Shown in pieces: positions 26,547 to 36,830 of a stretch of 64,000 nt of DNA. The stretch is taken from positions 405,536 to 469,535 of the forward strand of contig JAHPZH010000001.1 of the NCBI GenBank assembly GCA_019058315.1, written 5' to 3'. Origin of the DNA: Candidatus Helarchaeota archaeon (GTDB lineage Archaea; Asgardarchaeota; Lokiarchaeia; Helarchaeales; RDOG01). Every line of letters starts with the position of its first letter. Within the stretch, counting starts at the first letter, position 1. The notes beneath the pieces are model-generated. The model saw nothing but the letters and a program-made list of their open reading frames with translations. It was not told the DNA's origin and made no database searches. Position numbers and translations under genes: made by a program.

Positions 26547-27317
26547 ATGGATAAATTTATAGAAATTGTGTATAAAAATATACGAATTGCTGACGTAATA
26601 TTAGAGGTTTTAGATGCAAGGGATCCTTTAGGGACTAGAAATAAAAAAATTGAAAATTTTATTGTAGAAAATAAAAAAAATCTAATTTTGGTAATTAATA
26701 AAGTGGATTTAGTTCCAAAATCAGTAATTTTAAAATGGAAAAAAATATTTGATAAAGAATTTCCAACTATTTTTACTAGTAAAAAGAAAAAATATGACAT
26801 TTCTATTAAAATATTAAAAAAAGAAATCAAAAAATTATGTAAAAAATCTGAAATTAAAATCTTAATAATTGGTTATCCAAATGTAGGGAAAAGTACATTG
26901 ATCAATGCAATAAAGGGGAGACCAACTGTTGGAACCTCCCCTAATGCTGGGTTCACTAGGGGAAAACAATTTATCAGGTTGACTGAAAATATTCTCCTAA
27001 TTGATACTCCTGGAGTAATTCCATTTGACGACTTGGACGAGACTAATTTAGTTCTGAAAAATGCCTTACGGATTGAGAAAGTAAGAGATCCTTATTTAAT
27101 AATGGAGGAAATCATGAAAAAAATCGATAAACAAATACTTGAAAATACATATGGAATCGTTTTTTCGGATTTGGATGATTTATTAGAGAAATTTGCACGA
27201 AAAAGAGGAAAATTGTTACCTGGAAACGAACCAAATGTTGAGGAAGCAGCAAGGATTATAATTAGGGATTGGCAAAGAGGGAAAATTTCCTATTATTTTT
27301 TACCTAATATCGAATAA
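26547..27317 (+). CDS. Circularly permuted GTPase of the YlqF/RbgA (YawG) family
   Basis: The protein has 256 residues. The G motifs appear in permuted order G4-G1-G3: NKVD at 51-54, then GYPNVGKS at 109-116, a switch region with GTSPNAGFTRGK and DTPG at 153-156. The early VLDARDPLGTRN is a family hallmark. These GTPases act in assembly of the large ribosomal subunit (bacterial RbgA; yeast Nog2 and Lsg1 families), and the archaeal ones are assumed to do the same. The C-terminal part (EEAARIIIRDWQRGKISYYF) fits the family's RNA-binding tail. It stands alone. Confidence 0.88.
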   Translation: MDKFIEIVYKNIRIADVILEVLDARDPLGTRNKKIENFIVENKKNLILVINKVDLVPKSVILKWKKIFDKEFPTIFTSKKKKYDISIKILKKEIKKLCKKSEIKILIIGYPNVGKSTLINAIKGRPTVGTSPNAGFTRGKQFIRLTENILLIDTPGVIPFDDLDETNLVLKNALRIEKVRDPYLIMEEIMKKIDKQILENTYGIVFSDLDDLLEKFARKRGKLLPGNEPNVEEAARIIIRDWQRGKISYYFLPNIE

Positions 27318-27396
27318 ATTGAATTCAAATAACTTAAATGAAATGCCATTTTAATATATAAGAAATTAATGAAATGTTTAATTAAAGGTTGTTTAA

Positions 27397-27819
27397 ATGG
27401 AAAATAAAAAATGGGTGTTAATATGCATAATTGGCGGAATTCTGATGATTCTTGCAGGTACAATAGGAAACATTGGATTTTATAGAACAGTTTTTAACCA
27501 ATTATCTATATGGTATCCCCAAATTGCACCAGTTTTGAAATTAGTTTTGCAGATTTTTAGTTGGATAGCATTGGGTGGTGGTATTTCAGTCATTGTTGGT
27601 GCTATTATATGTGGTAGGGGCAGTTTAACTCTTGGAAAATTTATTATTGGTCTTGGTACAGGAATGGGTTTGATTGGTTTAATTATATTCTTAATTACGG
27701 GAATATATAGTGGTACTTTAGTTTCAGATTTAAATGCGATATATACGGATATACTTAATGGCAGTTATGGATTCATCGGTGTTCTTTTAACTATCCTCGC
27801 CAGAATGAGAATGAAATGA
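27397..27819 (+). CDS. Small four-helix membrane protein, hypothetical
   Basis: The protein has 140 residues with four hydrophobic segments rich in Gly and Ile (WVLICIIGGILMILAGTIG, LVLQIFSWIALGGGISVIVG, LGKFIIGLGTGMGLIGLIIF, and a last one near the C-terminus) and very short loops. It ends RMRMK. Glycine-rich helices suggest tight packing. No family recognised. The 247-base gap to fwdA shows no other gene. Confidence 0.58.
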   Translation: MENKKWVLICIIGGILMILAGTIGNIGFYRTVFNQLSIWYPQIAPVLKLVLQIFSWIALGGGISVIVGAIICGRGSLTLGKFIIGLGTGMGLIGLIIFLITGIYSGTLVSDLNAIYTDILNGSYGFIGVLLTILARMRMK

Positions 27820-28066
27820 GTTTAATCACTAAGTACTGGAATTTTTCATTACCTTTTTTTCTAAAATTTCTTTATCGCTTCTAAAGACTCAATAACTCCC
27901 CTTTTTAATAATTTCTAAATAACAATTTCAAATTAATCTCATAATATATTATTAGTAACAAATATTGGAAAAATCTAATATTTCATTTAAAATAATTGGT
28001 GTCAATAAATAAAATTAATAAATTCTTTTTACTTTGTTTGCAAAGATAGAAAATAGGGTTTTGAAA

Positions 28067-29779
28067 ATGGCTAATCTCGTAATAAAAAATGGTATTGTTT
28101 ATGATCCTTTAAATAATATAAATGGCGAAAAGAAAGATATTGCTATAAAAAATGGTATAATTGCAGAAAAAGGAAATGGTGGTAAAGTTATTGACGCTTC
28201 TGGAATGATTATTATGCCAGGAGGAGTAGATATTCACTCCCATATCGCTGGCTCTAAAGTAAACTCTGGTCGTTTTCTGAGACCCGAAGATCATCGAAAA
28301 GAGGGTATTAAGAAAACCAAAATTACTCGTTCCGGAACTGGCTACTCGGTCCCTTCGACCTGGGTAACTGGTTACAAATATGCTGTTATGGGGTGGACTA
28401 CAGTGGCTGAACCGGCTACACCTCCGTTAAAAACTAGACATACTCATGAAGAATTTAATGATATACCAATTATTGATAAATGTTGCTTTCCTGTTTTTGG
28501 TAATAATTGGTTTGTTCTTGATTACATAAGTGAAGGTGATATGGATAAATTAGCGGCATATATTGCTTGGCTCTTACGTGCTTGTAAAGGTTATGCTGTA
28601 AAATTAGTTAACCCTGGAGGAGTTGAAAATTGGGGTTGGGGTAAAAATGTAGATTCATTGGATGATATGGTTCTACATTTTGAAGTTACACCACGTCAAA
28701 TAATTAATTCTTTAGGAGAAGCTAATGAGAGGTTAGGACTCCCTCACACAATACATGTTCATGGAAATAACCTTGGCCATCCTGGCGTTTATAAGATTAC
28801 TAAAGAAACTTTCAAAGCAGTACAAGGAATGAAATCTCACAAAAGTAGGAAGACATTTATGCATTTCACACATCTTCATTTCAATGCTTATGGTGGAACT
28901 GGTTGGAAGGACTTTGGTTCTGAGGCTGCAGAATTGGCGGATTATCTTAACCAACATGACAATATATCATTTGACGTAGGGCAAGCAATATACGGTGATA
29001 CGACTACAATGACGGGTGACGGACCTTGGGAATACGCTTTGCAAGGGATCGTCTCTGCCATGGGTTGGGGCACTAAAGGTGGCTTTAAATGGATTAATGG
29101 ACAAGTTGAAGCGGAATGTGGCTCTGGTGTGGTTCCATATATCTTTTCACCAAAGAACCCTGTAAATGCTGTTCAATGGGCAATAGGCCTTGAATTAATG
29201 CTTCATTTTAAAGATCCATGGAGATCATTTCTTACAAGTGATCACCCTAATGGTGGTCCATTTGTCAATTATCCAAATGTAATCTCATGGTTAATGAGCA
29301 AAGAAGCACGAAAAGAACTTCTTGGGAAGTCTCATAAAAACGCTACTCAAAAAACAACTTTAGGAGATCTTGATCGTGAATATACTCTTAATGAAATCTG
29401 TATTATTACACGTGCAGGTACTGCAAAATGCCTTGGGATGACAAATAAAGGACACTTGGGAGTTGGTGCAACTGGAGATATTGCAATTTATAATCTAACT
29501 CCAGAAGAGAAAGATCCGAAAAAAATTGCGAAAGCTTTTTCTCAAGCTGCCTATACAATAAAAGACGGAGTAATTGTCGCAAAAGATGGGGAAATTATTG
29601 TAGCTCCTATGGGCCAAATTATCTGGAATGATGTTAAACTACCCAAAAATATAGAAAACGCATTGATGGAAGATTTAAAAAAGAAATGGAGTGCATATTA
29701 TTCTGTAAATCTAGCTAATTATCCCATTGAAGAACATGAATTAATCAATTCAGCTCCAATAACTATTAATGCGAAATAA
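28067..29779 (+). CDS. fwdA: Formylmethanofuran dehydrogenase subunit A
   Basis: The protein has about 570 residues from the ATG at 28067; a longer frame to 28034 adds unlikely residues. It is an amidohydrolase-type subunit: MANLVIKNGIVYDPLNNING, PGGVDIHSHIAGSKVNSGR with the metal His pair H57/H59, then LRPEDHRK, IHVHGNNLGHPG and FLTSDHPNGGPF. FwdA moves formate onto methanofuran using a binuclear zinc site, in the first (or last) step of the methyl branch of CO2 reduction. It is a single gene here; no other Fwd/Fmd subunit is adjacent. With the CoM and Hdr genes further on, it supports C1 metabolism based on methanofuran and tetrahydromethanopterin. Confidence 0.95.
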   Translation: MANLVIKNGIVYDPLNNINGEKKDIAIKNGIIAEKGNGGKVIDASGMIIMPGGVDIHSHIAGSKVNSGRFLRPEDHRKEGIKKTKITRSGTGYSVPSTWVTGYKYAVMGWTTVAEPATPPLKTRHTHEEFNDIPIIDKCCFPVFGNNWFVLDYISEGDMDKLAAYIAWLLRACKGYAVKLVNPGGVENWGWGKNVDSLDDMVLHFEVTPRQIINSLGEANERLGLPHTIHVHGNNLGHPGVYKITKETFKAVQGMKSHKSRKTFMHFTHLHFNAYGGTGWKDFGSEAAELADYLNQHDNISFDVGQAIYGDTTTMTGDGPWEYALQGIVSAMGWGTKGGFKWINGQVEAECGSGVVPYIFSPKNPVNAVQWAIGLELMLHFKDPWRSFLTSDHPNGGPFVNYPNVISWLMSKEARKELLGKSHKNATQKTTLGDLDREYTLNEICIITRAGTAKCLGMTNKGHLGVGATGDIAIYNLTPEEKDPKKIAKAFSQAAYTIKDGVIVAKDGEIIVAPMGQIIWNDVKLPKNIENALMEDLKKKWSAYYSVNLANYPIEEHELINSAPITINAK

Positions 29780-29871
29780 TTAATCAAACGACTCGATTTC
29801 CAATAGTATGATAATTTTTATTTTCTCTTTTTCCGAAATTATTTTTGAATAGAGAGTGTCCTCGTCTAAAG

Positions 29872-29884
29872 ATATTTATATATC
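29872..29884 (+). promoter_or_regulatory. TATA box for the giant surface protein gene
   Basis: The near-palindromic AGATATTTATATATCT segment around 29870-29885 holds a good archaeal TATA (TTTATATA). It lies about 70 bases before the ATG at 29949. A GAGG Shine-Dalgarno 8 bases before that ATG suits a message with a leader. Confidence 0.45.
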
Positions 29885-29948
29885 TAAAACAAATAAAGAA
29901 AAGTATCCAATTATCATTTAATTTAAAAATATATTTGAGGACTCAAGT

Positions 29949-32900
29949 ATGAAAAGACGGAATTTTATGCTCTTTTTAGTTTTATTAGTATCAATTTTAT
30001 TTATCAGTACACCATTCAATTCAATAATTTCAGAAAATAATTTTAAATCACCCATATGGTTTAATAATCCAAAAAATTCGGAAAAGGCACAAAAACCTCC
30101 AGAAATTGAACCTATAACAGATAATAAAGGTTTATTGGAATCCAAAGGTAATCAAGAATCAGGTGACGTACCAGATCAACCAAATGAGTTTACAGGACAA
30201 AATGCTACAAATGCAATAATTGAATTTAATAATTCTTTTTCAAGCTACCAGACTGATCCTTATGCATTATTTACTGATCTTGGAGATATTAATATTCCAA
30301 CAAATGGATTTAATATCACATATTCTAATCTGACATTTTTCAATATAATAACTCAAGGATATTACCAAGATGTAGAAACTGAATCAGGAGCTGGAGGGGC
30401 TCTAGGTGGAGGACAATTGCCATATATAAATCCCGCAAACGGGACAATAACCGGCGATCCTTACGTGATGTCTCTCGAGATAGAACATGGATTTATTTCA
30501 TATATTGCTGGTTTAGAACTAAACCTTAGATGCCCTAATATTGGGGCCCTAATTTTTTGTATTGTTCTAAATTCAACATTTAATCCTTTATCTCTTCAGA
30601 TAGAACCTCATTCACTGGCCGAAGGAGCGTTTTTTGGTTACTACTCTGGAATAGGTTGGCATTGGGTGGTTTTTAGTGGCTCTGGATTTTTAAATACTTA
30701 TGATACTTTTAATAATACTTTCTTCATTATGCCTGGAGTCGTAGATGAAACTCATACTACTAAAGTATATTGGGACTATGTTTACGACTCAGCAGTTACG
30801 GATGGAGATGGAGATGATGAAGGTTTAGCTTATCAGTATAATCTAGGATTGTGGAACCTTCTTCCTATCGATTTCTGTGTGAGAAAAGTTAATATCACTG
30901 GATGTGTACCTCCACCTGAACAAATAGATATGCGAATAAATGGAACACCGTTAACTAATGGTCCTATATTATATGGTAATGTTACAGAAGATATAGAAAT
31001 CTTTGCATTTTCGACCAATTATTTCAATAATACATTTTTAAATGGTGCATCTGGAGAGATTTTTTATGATATAACAACTAATTGGTCTTCTTATGGTAGA
31101 TCTTCCTACATAGTTTTTATGTTAAATGCGACTGGTGGATTTGAAAATCAAACTCACGCTATCACAAGATGTCATGCCACTGCAGGAAATCCGATCGTTA
31201 ATTGGAATGCCACTTTACAGGGAACATACTTCCCTAAAGGTGCTTATGATAAAAAGATTAATGTAACAATCCCGCAATCATGGAATGTTAGTGAGGTTTA
31301 TGAAAATAGTACTAGTATAAATTCTACAATTATTACTAAAGCCCCCTATAAATTTGTAAATATCAACGCAACTGCAAATGGTACTTGGAACATTATATGT
31401 AATGGAACTAATTTTGCGGGAGATGTTCATGTATATAATAACACACCACCTTTCTTAGAGGCTTATAGTTATTTTCTAAATGATACTATAAAAGTAAATG
31501 GGTCAATCTATACTAATTCACCTGTCAAAGCAGAATTAACTGTTTTTAATCCTAATAATCACACGGTACATACTGATCAAGCAGATTTAATTAATGAGGT
31601 TGCAAGTTTTACCCCCTGGTGGATATTTGACAACTCAACCAATAATGGTACTCATCTTCTTAGGGTAGTATGGTTTAATGGAACTGAAGTTGGAATTAAT
31701 ATAGCAAATATTACTTGTATTAATGAACCTACAAATTTAACAGTGACAAATGGACCAGATCCTGAAATAGTTATTCAAGGTGACATAGTTACTGCTCGGA
31801 TATTTTATAACGATACATATGATGATAGAGGAATTTCTGGAGCGATTATTAAAAGTAACTGGAGTTATTCACCTTTAAATCCGATTGATTGGTTAAATGG
31901 TTCATATAATATAACATTCATAACCGGATTTGCTCCTAAAGGCAATTATACAATCATAATTAATACCACAAAAAACGGTTATGACACTGCTACAACTATA
32001 ATTAAATTTAATGTGACTTTATTGGTAGTTTTAGAACCTACCGAACTGAAAATTGTGAGGAGTATTCCATTCACTCTTGAAGATATGTATGTCAATGATA
32101 CAGGCAAATATGCAATAGTAAATTATACTTTTCTAGTAAATGGAAGTGGTATTAAAGGTGCAGATATTATGACCGACCCGGATTGGACGGAACCATATTT
32201 TCAATATGAAGACTTATCATTGGGGAACACCTCACTAAAGGGTCTATATAAAATTTGGCTCGATACTACAGGTACTCATGCAAATGAATTTCATAATATT
32301 AGATTTTTTGCAACAAAACCTGGATTTGAACCAAGTGAAGTTATTTCTTCATTATTTCAAATTCACCCAATCCCAACTGATATTGATGTTACGGGATATG
32401 AAAATATTACAAAATTTGAAGGTGAAATAGTGGACTTAGCAGCTTGTTATAAGGATAATTATCATGCTGGAAAGCCTGCTATAATAAATGCGAATGTAAA
32501 TTGGACGATTAATACTTCAACTCCTGAAAGTGGGGATATGGAATTGGTTATTTTAATATATCAAGGAACGATTAATTTACCCGAACTCGAGGTGCTTCCA
32601 GGAGTCTATAATGTAACTATCAAAGCAGAAGCTCCAGATTTTAAACCATATTCAAAAAATATTACTCTTAATGTATTGTCAAAGTGGAGTTCGCTTATTA
32701 TAATCACTAATTATTCCTCATACTCTCAAACCGAAATTAGAGTGGGTAAAGATGTCACAATAGAAGCAGAAATTGAATTCGGTAACACCTCAATCGAACG
32801 TGAAGGGCGAAAATTGAATTATGAAATAGAATATTCCAATGGGTTTCATATTGAAGATACTAGGAATACTAATGAAAATGGAACAACATTTTTCTTAATA

Positions 32901-35117
32901 AATCCAATTCCAAATATTAGATGGATAAATGTAACCGTTTCTTATGATGGAACTCCACAAATCAACGCAACATCCTCTAATCTACTTATAATTGTTTTAG
33001 GGAAATTTGAGACTAATCTAACTATAAATGATTTGGGAATGGCATCCTACTTTATTAGCAGTGAAGAGTTTTCTATTAATGCAACGTTAGAATATAATAA
33101 ATCTAATATATGGACTCCTATGCGGGGTGCAACTATTGAATTTATCATAGATTATAAAGATTATCAAGATGAAAACTTCATAACCACAACAAATGATGAC
33201 GGTATAGCTATTCTCGAGCACAATCCTCACGAAGGAGCATCCTCAATCATAATTAGAGCAAAATATCTTGGTAATATTTCCTTTTTCAGTACCAACGATA
33301 ATACAACTTCCTTCAAGATTACCAAATATAATGTCACTCTTCAAATCTTCGATATAAATCCAATCGAATTAATGATAGGCAATCCAATGATTTTATCATG
33401 TAAATTAAAATATTCAGAGACTGGAATTCCAATCTCAAATGCAACAGTTACATTTTTTGTGTATCTGGGTGATTCAAATCTAAGAATATTTGAGCAAAGT
33501 GCAGTTACAGATAAAGATGGAGTGGCTTTCACTGCATTAATATTACTTCAACCATTCGAAGCTCTTCCTCTTATTACAGTTGGAGTAGAATATGAAGGAG
33601 ATGAAAGTACGTTTAGTTCTACTACCACGTCTCCACTACCTACAATTCCAATGACTACTGCGAAATATTTCACTAATTATATAAATGAGAACTGGTGGTG
33701 GATGGCAATTATTATTGGAGCAGTTATTGCCATTTCTCTCGCATATAGATATGGAGTGAAATTGCCCCGTCGCCGTCGTGAAATAGCATTACAAAAGAAG
33801 ATTGCTAATAAAGTCAAGGATGCGCAAAATCTTAAACATTGCATTATCCTCGAGAAAAATTCAGGAGCGTCAATCTTTGATCAAGGGTTTGGGGATATAG
33901 ATTTGGACTCAGATCTAATTTCTGGCTTTTTAACAGCGATTTCCGCATTTCAGACCGAGATAGCTATTAAAGGGAAGAAAAAAGATGAAGCTACAGGCGG
34001 TTTTGAATTAAATTATGCAGATTTTAAAATATTATTAACAGATGGTGAGTTATCACGTTTTGCATTTATATTACAAGATAAACCAAGCGATAGTTTCCGT
34101 AGCGTTGCACAAGAGACTGTGAATCAATTTGAGGGTGATTATCGTTCCTACCTTATAGATTGGGATGGTGCTGTAAAACCTTTTGGAACTGCAAATCGTC
34201 TACTGGCAAGTAAATTTGAAATAGGGTTAAGTCAAGCTTTGAGAGTAAAAAAATTAAGTGAAAAAGAAATGAAACATCTTTCGGATTTATCAGCTGCTTT
34301 AGTCAGAATCGCAAAAAGTCAGCAACAACAAAAAAGCGGTAAATTTTTCGTTAATGACATAATGCAAATAGCTGTACAAGCTAGAAAAGAACCTGATTAC
34401 GAAATTTATTATGAAATTTACAATCTTTATAAGAATAGGATTCTAATACCAACTTCTAGAAAGGAGGCGTTGGTGGCTGCTAAAGAAATTATAACTCAAT
34501 TTCCTCCTCCTGAAGAAAAAAAGGTTAAAGAAGATACAATTAAGAAGGAATCAAAGTTAATAAAAGGAATTTATGTATCCGACTTAATTGATGAAGAATA
34601 TGAGAGATTAAGGCAAGAGATGGAATCTATGAGTCCAGCATACCAAAAAATATTTCAGAACGAAATTATGTTTTCTCCAGACGACAAAAGGACTGAAACC
34701 GTAAAAAAAATGTTAAGTAAAAGAGAAAAACTACAAAAAAAATTGAACAATAATCTCTTGGACATAGAAAATCTATCAAACAAAGAAACTCCATCCTATT
34801 CCGAGATATTTCAAAAAATGGAGGATAACAAAAGAATTTATGAGGATCTTGGAAACGAAGAAAAAGCTTTAATCACAGCTATGGAAATTCAAAAAGTTTT
34901 AGAAAAATTTGAGAGTGTAAATGAAATTAAAAGCTTGAGAGTTGACTTATCTAATATTACATCACAAGCGAAAGAGGCAAATGAAAACCAAGAATTCCTA
35001 AAAGCCGCAATATTATATAGGAAAGCTGCAAGGATATATGTTGAATTCGGAAATTTTGAAGATGCCGAAAAATTAGGTGAAATAGCAAGCTATACCGAAC
35101 AAAAATTTACGAATTAA
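29949..35117 (+). CDS. Giant surface receptor-like protein: signal peptide, Ig-like repeats, TM helix, cytoplasmic longin-like domain and helical tail
   Basis: The protein has 1722 residues. A signal peptide (MLFLVLLVSILFISTPF) is followed by about 1200 extracellular residues, with many N-x-S/T sites and several Ig-like units (for example ISGAIIKSNWSY, then GNYTIIINTT). One membrane helix lies near 1248-1270 (WWWMAIIIGAVIAISLAYRY), then a basic stop-transfer PRRRRE. Residues about 1294-1400 look longin- or roadblock-like: HCIILEKNSGASIFDQGF, DSDLISGFLTAISAFQTEI. Residues about 1544-1722 are helical and clearly homologous to the C-terminus of the next gene's LRR protein. The layout suggests an outside sensor tied to an inside module that can recruit partners or GTPases. 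A poly-T terminator follows. Confidence 0.78.
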   Translation: MKRRNFMLFLVLLVSILFISTPFNSIISENNFKSPIWFNNPKNSEKAQKPPEIEPITDNKGLLESKGNQESGDVPDQPNEFTGQNATNAIIEFNNSFSSYQTDPYALFTDLGDINIPTNGFNITYSNLTFFNIITQGYYQDVETESGAGGALGGGQLPYINPANGTITGDPYVMSLEIEHGFISYIAGLELNLRCPNIGALIFCIVLNSTFNPLSLQIEPHSLAEGAFFGYYSGIGWHWVVFSGSGFLNTYDTFNNTFFIMPGVVDETHTTKVYWDYVYDSAVTDGDGDDEGLAYQYNLGLWNLLPIDFCVRKVNITGCVPPPEQIDMRINGTPLTNGPILYGNVTEDIEIFAFSTNYFNNTFLNGASGEIFYDITTNWSSYGRSSYIVFMLNATGGFENQTHAITRCHATAGNPIVNWNATLQGTYFPKGAYDKKINVTIPQSWNVSEVYENSTSINSTIITKAPYKFVNINATANGTWNIICNGTNFAGDVHVYNNTPPFLEAYSYFLNDTIKVNGSIYTNSPVKAELTVFNPNNHTVHTDQADLINEVASFTPWWIFDNSTNNGTHLLRVVWFNGTEVGINIANITCINEPTNLTVTNGPDPEIVIQGDIVTARIFYNDTYDDRGISGAIIKSNWSYSPLNPIDWLNGSYNITFITGFAPKGNYTIIINTTKNGYDTATTIIKFNVTLLVVLEPTELKIVRSIPFTLEDMYVNDTGKYAIVNYTFLVNGSGIKGADIMTDPDWTEPYFQYEDLSLGNTSLKGLYKIWLDTTGTHANEFHNIRFFATKPGFEPSEVISSLFQIHPIPTDIDVTGYENITKFEGEIVDLAACYKDNYHAGKPAIINANVNWTINTSTPESGDMELVILIYQGTINLPELEVLPGVYNVTIKAEAPDFKPYSKNITLNVLSKWSSLIIITNYSSYSQTEIRVGKDVTIEAEIEFGNTSIEREGRKLNYEIEYSNGFHIEDTRNTNENGTTFFLINPIPNIRWINVTVSYDGTPQINATSSNLLIIVLGKFETNLTINDLGMASYFISSEEFSINATLEYNKSNIWTPMRGATIEFIIDYKDYQDENFITTTNDDGIAILEHNPHEGASSIIIRAKYLGNISFFSTNDNTTSFKITKYNVTLQIFDINPIELMIGNPMILSCKLKYSETGIPISNATVTFFVYLGDSNLRIFEQSAVTDKDGVAFTALILLQPFEALPLITVGVEYEGDESTFSSTTTSPLPTIPMTTAKYFTNYINENWWWMAIIIGAVIAISLAYRYGVKLPRRRREIALQKKIANKVKDAQNLKHCIILEKNSGASIFDQGFGDIDLDSDLISGFLTAISAFQTEIAIKGKKKDEATGGFELNYADFKILLTDGELSRFAFILQDKPSDSFRSVAQETVNQFEGDYRSYLIDWDGAVKPFGTANRLLASKFEIGLSQALRVKKLSEKEMKHLSDLSAALVRIAKSQQQQKSGKFFVNDIMQIAVQARKEPDYEIYYEIYNLYKNRILIPTSRKEALVAAKEIITQFPPPEEKKVKEDTIKKESKLIKGIYVSDLIDEEYERLRQEMESMSPAYQKIFQNEIMFSPDDKRTETVKKMLSKREKLQKKLNNNLLDIENLSNKETPSYSEIFQKMEDNKRIYEDLGNEEKALITAMEIQKVLEKFESVNEIKSLRVDLSNITSQAKEANENQEFLKAAILYRKAARIYVEFGNFEDAEKLGEIASYTEQKFTN

Positions 35118-35136
35118 CTTGACTTTTATGAAATTC

Positions 35137-35148
35137 CTTTTTTTTTTT
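35137..35148 (+). terminator. Poly-T terminator after the surface receptor gene
   Basis: Twelve consecutive T residues lie 20 bases after the stop codon. This is a strong archaeal termination tract and suggests that the LRR gene has its own promoter. Confidence 0.6.
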
Positions 35149-35288
35149 AATCAAAATTAATTATTTTCATGTAAATTTTTTAAAAGAATTAGAGGAAAAT
35201 AATATTATTCTAAATTTTTTAAATTATTTGAAACTATATTTTATAGTAGAAAATATAATATAAATTAATTAAATAAAATATAATTGGG

Positions 35289-36740
35289 ATGATAATGGAG
35301 AATATTAGAGATCCAAATGAAAAAAATGTAATTAGTAATTTAACGAAATATTTTGAATTAGAAACAACAGATTTTGAGGTTAATGAGAACGGAAACGTAG
35401 TCATACTCGATTTACATTGCGCAGATTTAGAAGATATTCCAAAAATAATTAGTGATCTTCCTCATTTAGAGGTAATACATTTACATGGAACAAAAATCAA
35501 GACGATAGAGGGATTAGATAAATTTCCAAATTTGGAAGAATTACATATATATGGTAATCAAATCAAAAAAATCAAGGGATTGGAGAATCTCTCTCAATTA
35601 AAAATAATAAATTTAGCGTATAATCAAATTAATAAGATAGAGGGGCTAGATAATCTCTCTCAATTACAGAAATTATTTTTAGAAGGCAATGAAATTAGTA
35701 AAATTGAGAATTTAGAACCCCTAGCTCAATTAAAAGTATTACGACTTGAAGCTAACAAAATTAAGAAAATTGAAGGAATAGGATCTCTTGCTTTACTACA
35801 AGAATTAGATCTATCTGACAATAAAATCGGGAAAATCGAAGGTCTAGAAAATGTTCCTTTACTTAGAACATTAAATCTTAGATTAAATGAGATTCAGAAA
35901 ATTGAAGGATTAGAACATCTGTCTCAATTAAAAACCTTGGACTTAAGAGTAAATTCGATTAAAAAGATAGAAGGCTTAGAAAAACTCACTCAATTAAAGA
36001 CATTGGATCTTAGACTTAATAAAATCACTAAATTAGAAGGATTAGATAATTGTACCCAATTAAAAAATTTAAGATTAGACAAAGAAAATTTAAGTGTGGC
36101 AGATCAAGTTTCATATGAAAAAGGAATAGCTGAAGCAACTGGACAAGTTCAACAAGGAGTAGCTGGAGTCGCTGGTCAAGTAACAGAGGAAATTCCAGCA
36201 GAAATCCATATTCCTAAACTAAAATTTGAGGAAGAAGATTTATTTAAAAAAGCATTACAATCAATGAGTGCAACCAACCAAAACCTATTGAAAAAAGAAA
36301 TTTTAGCAACACCAGATAATAAACGTGCATCTATAGTGAGAACTCTACTTAAGAGTAGAAAAAAATTAGATAAAGCACTTGAAACTAATGTTTCTGAAAT
36401 CGAAAAACTATTAAAAAAGAAAAAACCTCCATTAGAACAAATATTTCAAAAAATGGAAGCTTCAAAATCAATTTATGAAGAACTTGGAAATGAAGATAAA
36501 GCACAATCAACAGCTATGGAAATTGAAAAAATATTGAACAAATTCGATTCTATTTTAATAAAGAAAGAATTGAGTCGCGATGCAGCATTCAAAATAAAGG
36601 AAGCTAAAGCTGCGCTAAGCCGTAAAGATAATATAAAAGCAGCATTACTTTACAGAGATGCAGCCCGCTTATTTTTAGAAATAGGAAATCATGAACAAGC
36701 TGAGTTACTGAGACAAGATAGTATTAATTGTGAAGGTTGA
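35289..36740 (+). CDS. SDS22-like leucine-rich-repeat protein with the same C-terminal helical module as the upstream receptor
   Basis: The protein has 483 residues and no signal peptide. Residues about 48-280 are ten or so 22-residue leucine-rich repeats of the SDS22 type (L-x2-L-x-L-x-x-N-x-I-x-K-I-E-G-L), beginning with a divergent cap (NGNVVILDLHCADLEDIP). A Gly/Gln/Val linker follows (GQVQQGVAGVAGQVTEE). Residues about 315-480 align with the last 180 residues of the upstream 1722-residue receptor: SMSATNQNLLKKEILATPDN against SMSPAYQKIFQNEIMFSPDD, IFQKMEASKSIYEELGNEDK against IFQKMEDNKRIYEDLGNEEK, and KAALLYRDAARLFLEIGN against KAAILYRKAARIYVEFGN. SDS22-like LRRs are protein-binding scaffolds in eukaryotes. 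Here it may be the soluble partner of the receptor. Confidence 0.85.
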   Translation: MIMENIRDPNEKNVISNLTKYFELETTDFEVNENGNVVILDLHCADLEDIPKIISDLPHLEVIHLHGTKIKTIEGLDKFPNLEELHIYGNQIKKIKGLENLSQLKIINLAYNQINKIEGLDNLSQLQKLFLEGNEISKIENLEPLAQLKVLRLEANKIKKIEGIGSLALLQELDLSDNKIGKIEGLENVPLLRTLNLRLNEIQKIEGLEHLSQLKTLDLRVNSIKKIEGLEKLTQLKTLDLRLNKITKLEGLDNCTQLKNLRLDKENLSVADQVSYEKGIAEATGQVQQGVAGVAGQVTEEIPAEIHIPKLKFEEEDLFKKALQSMSATNQNLLKKEILATPDNKRASIVRTLLKSRKKLDKALETNVSEIEKLLKKKKPPLEQIFQKMEASKSIYEELGNEDKAQSTAMEIEKILNKFDSILIKKELSRDAAFKIKEAKAALSRKDNIKAALLYRDAARLFLEIGNHEQAELLRQDSINCEG

Positions 36741-36759
36741 GTTGTTTAATAAACATAGC

Positions 36760-36775
36760 TTTTTTTTATTTTTTT
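36760..36775 (+). terminator. T-rich terminator after the LRR gene
   Basis: A run of 15 T in 16 bases lies 20 bases after the stop codon, a typical archaeal termination tract. Confidence 0.55.
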
Positions 36776-36830
36776 CACTTATCTAAGTATAATACAATTA
36801 TATATTATTAATAATTAGATAGTTTTTTTA

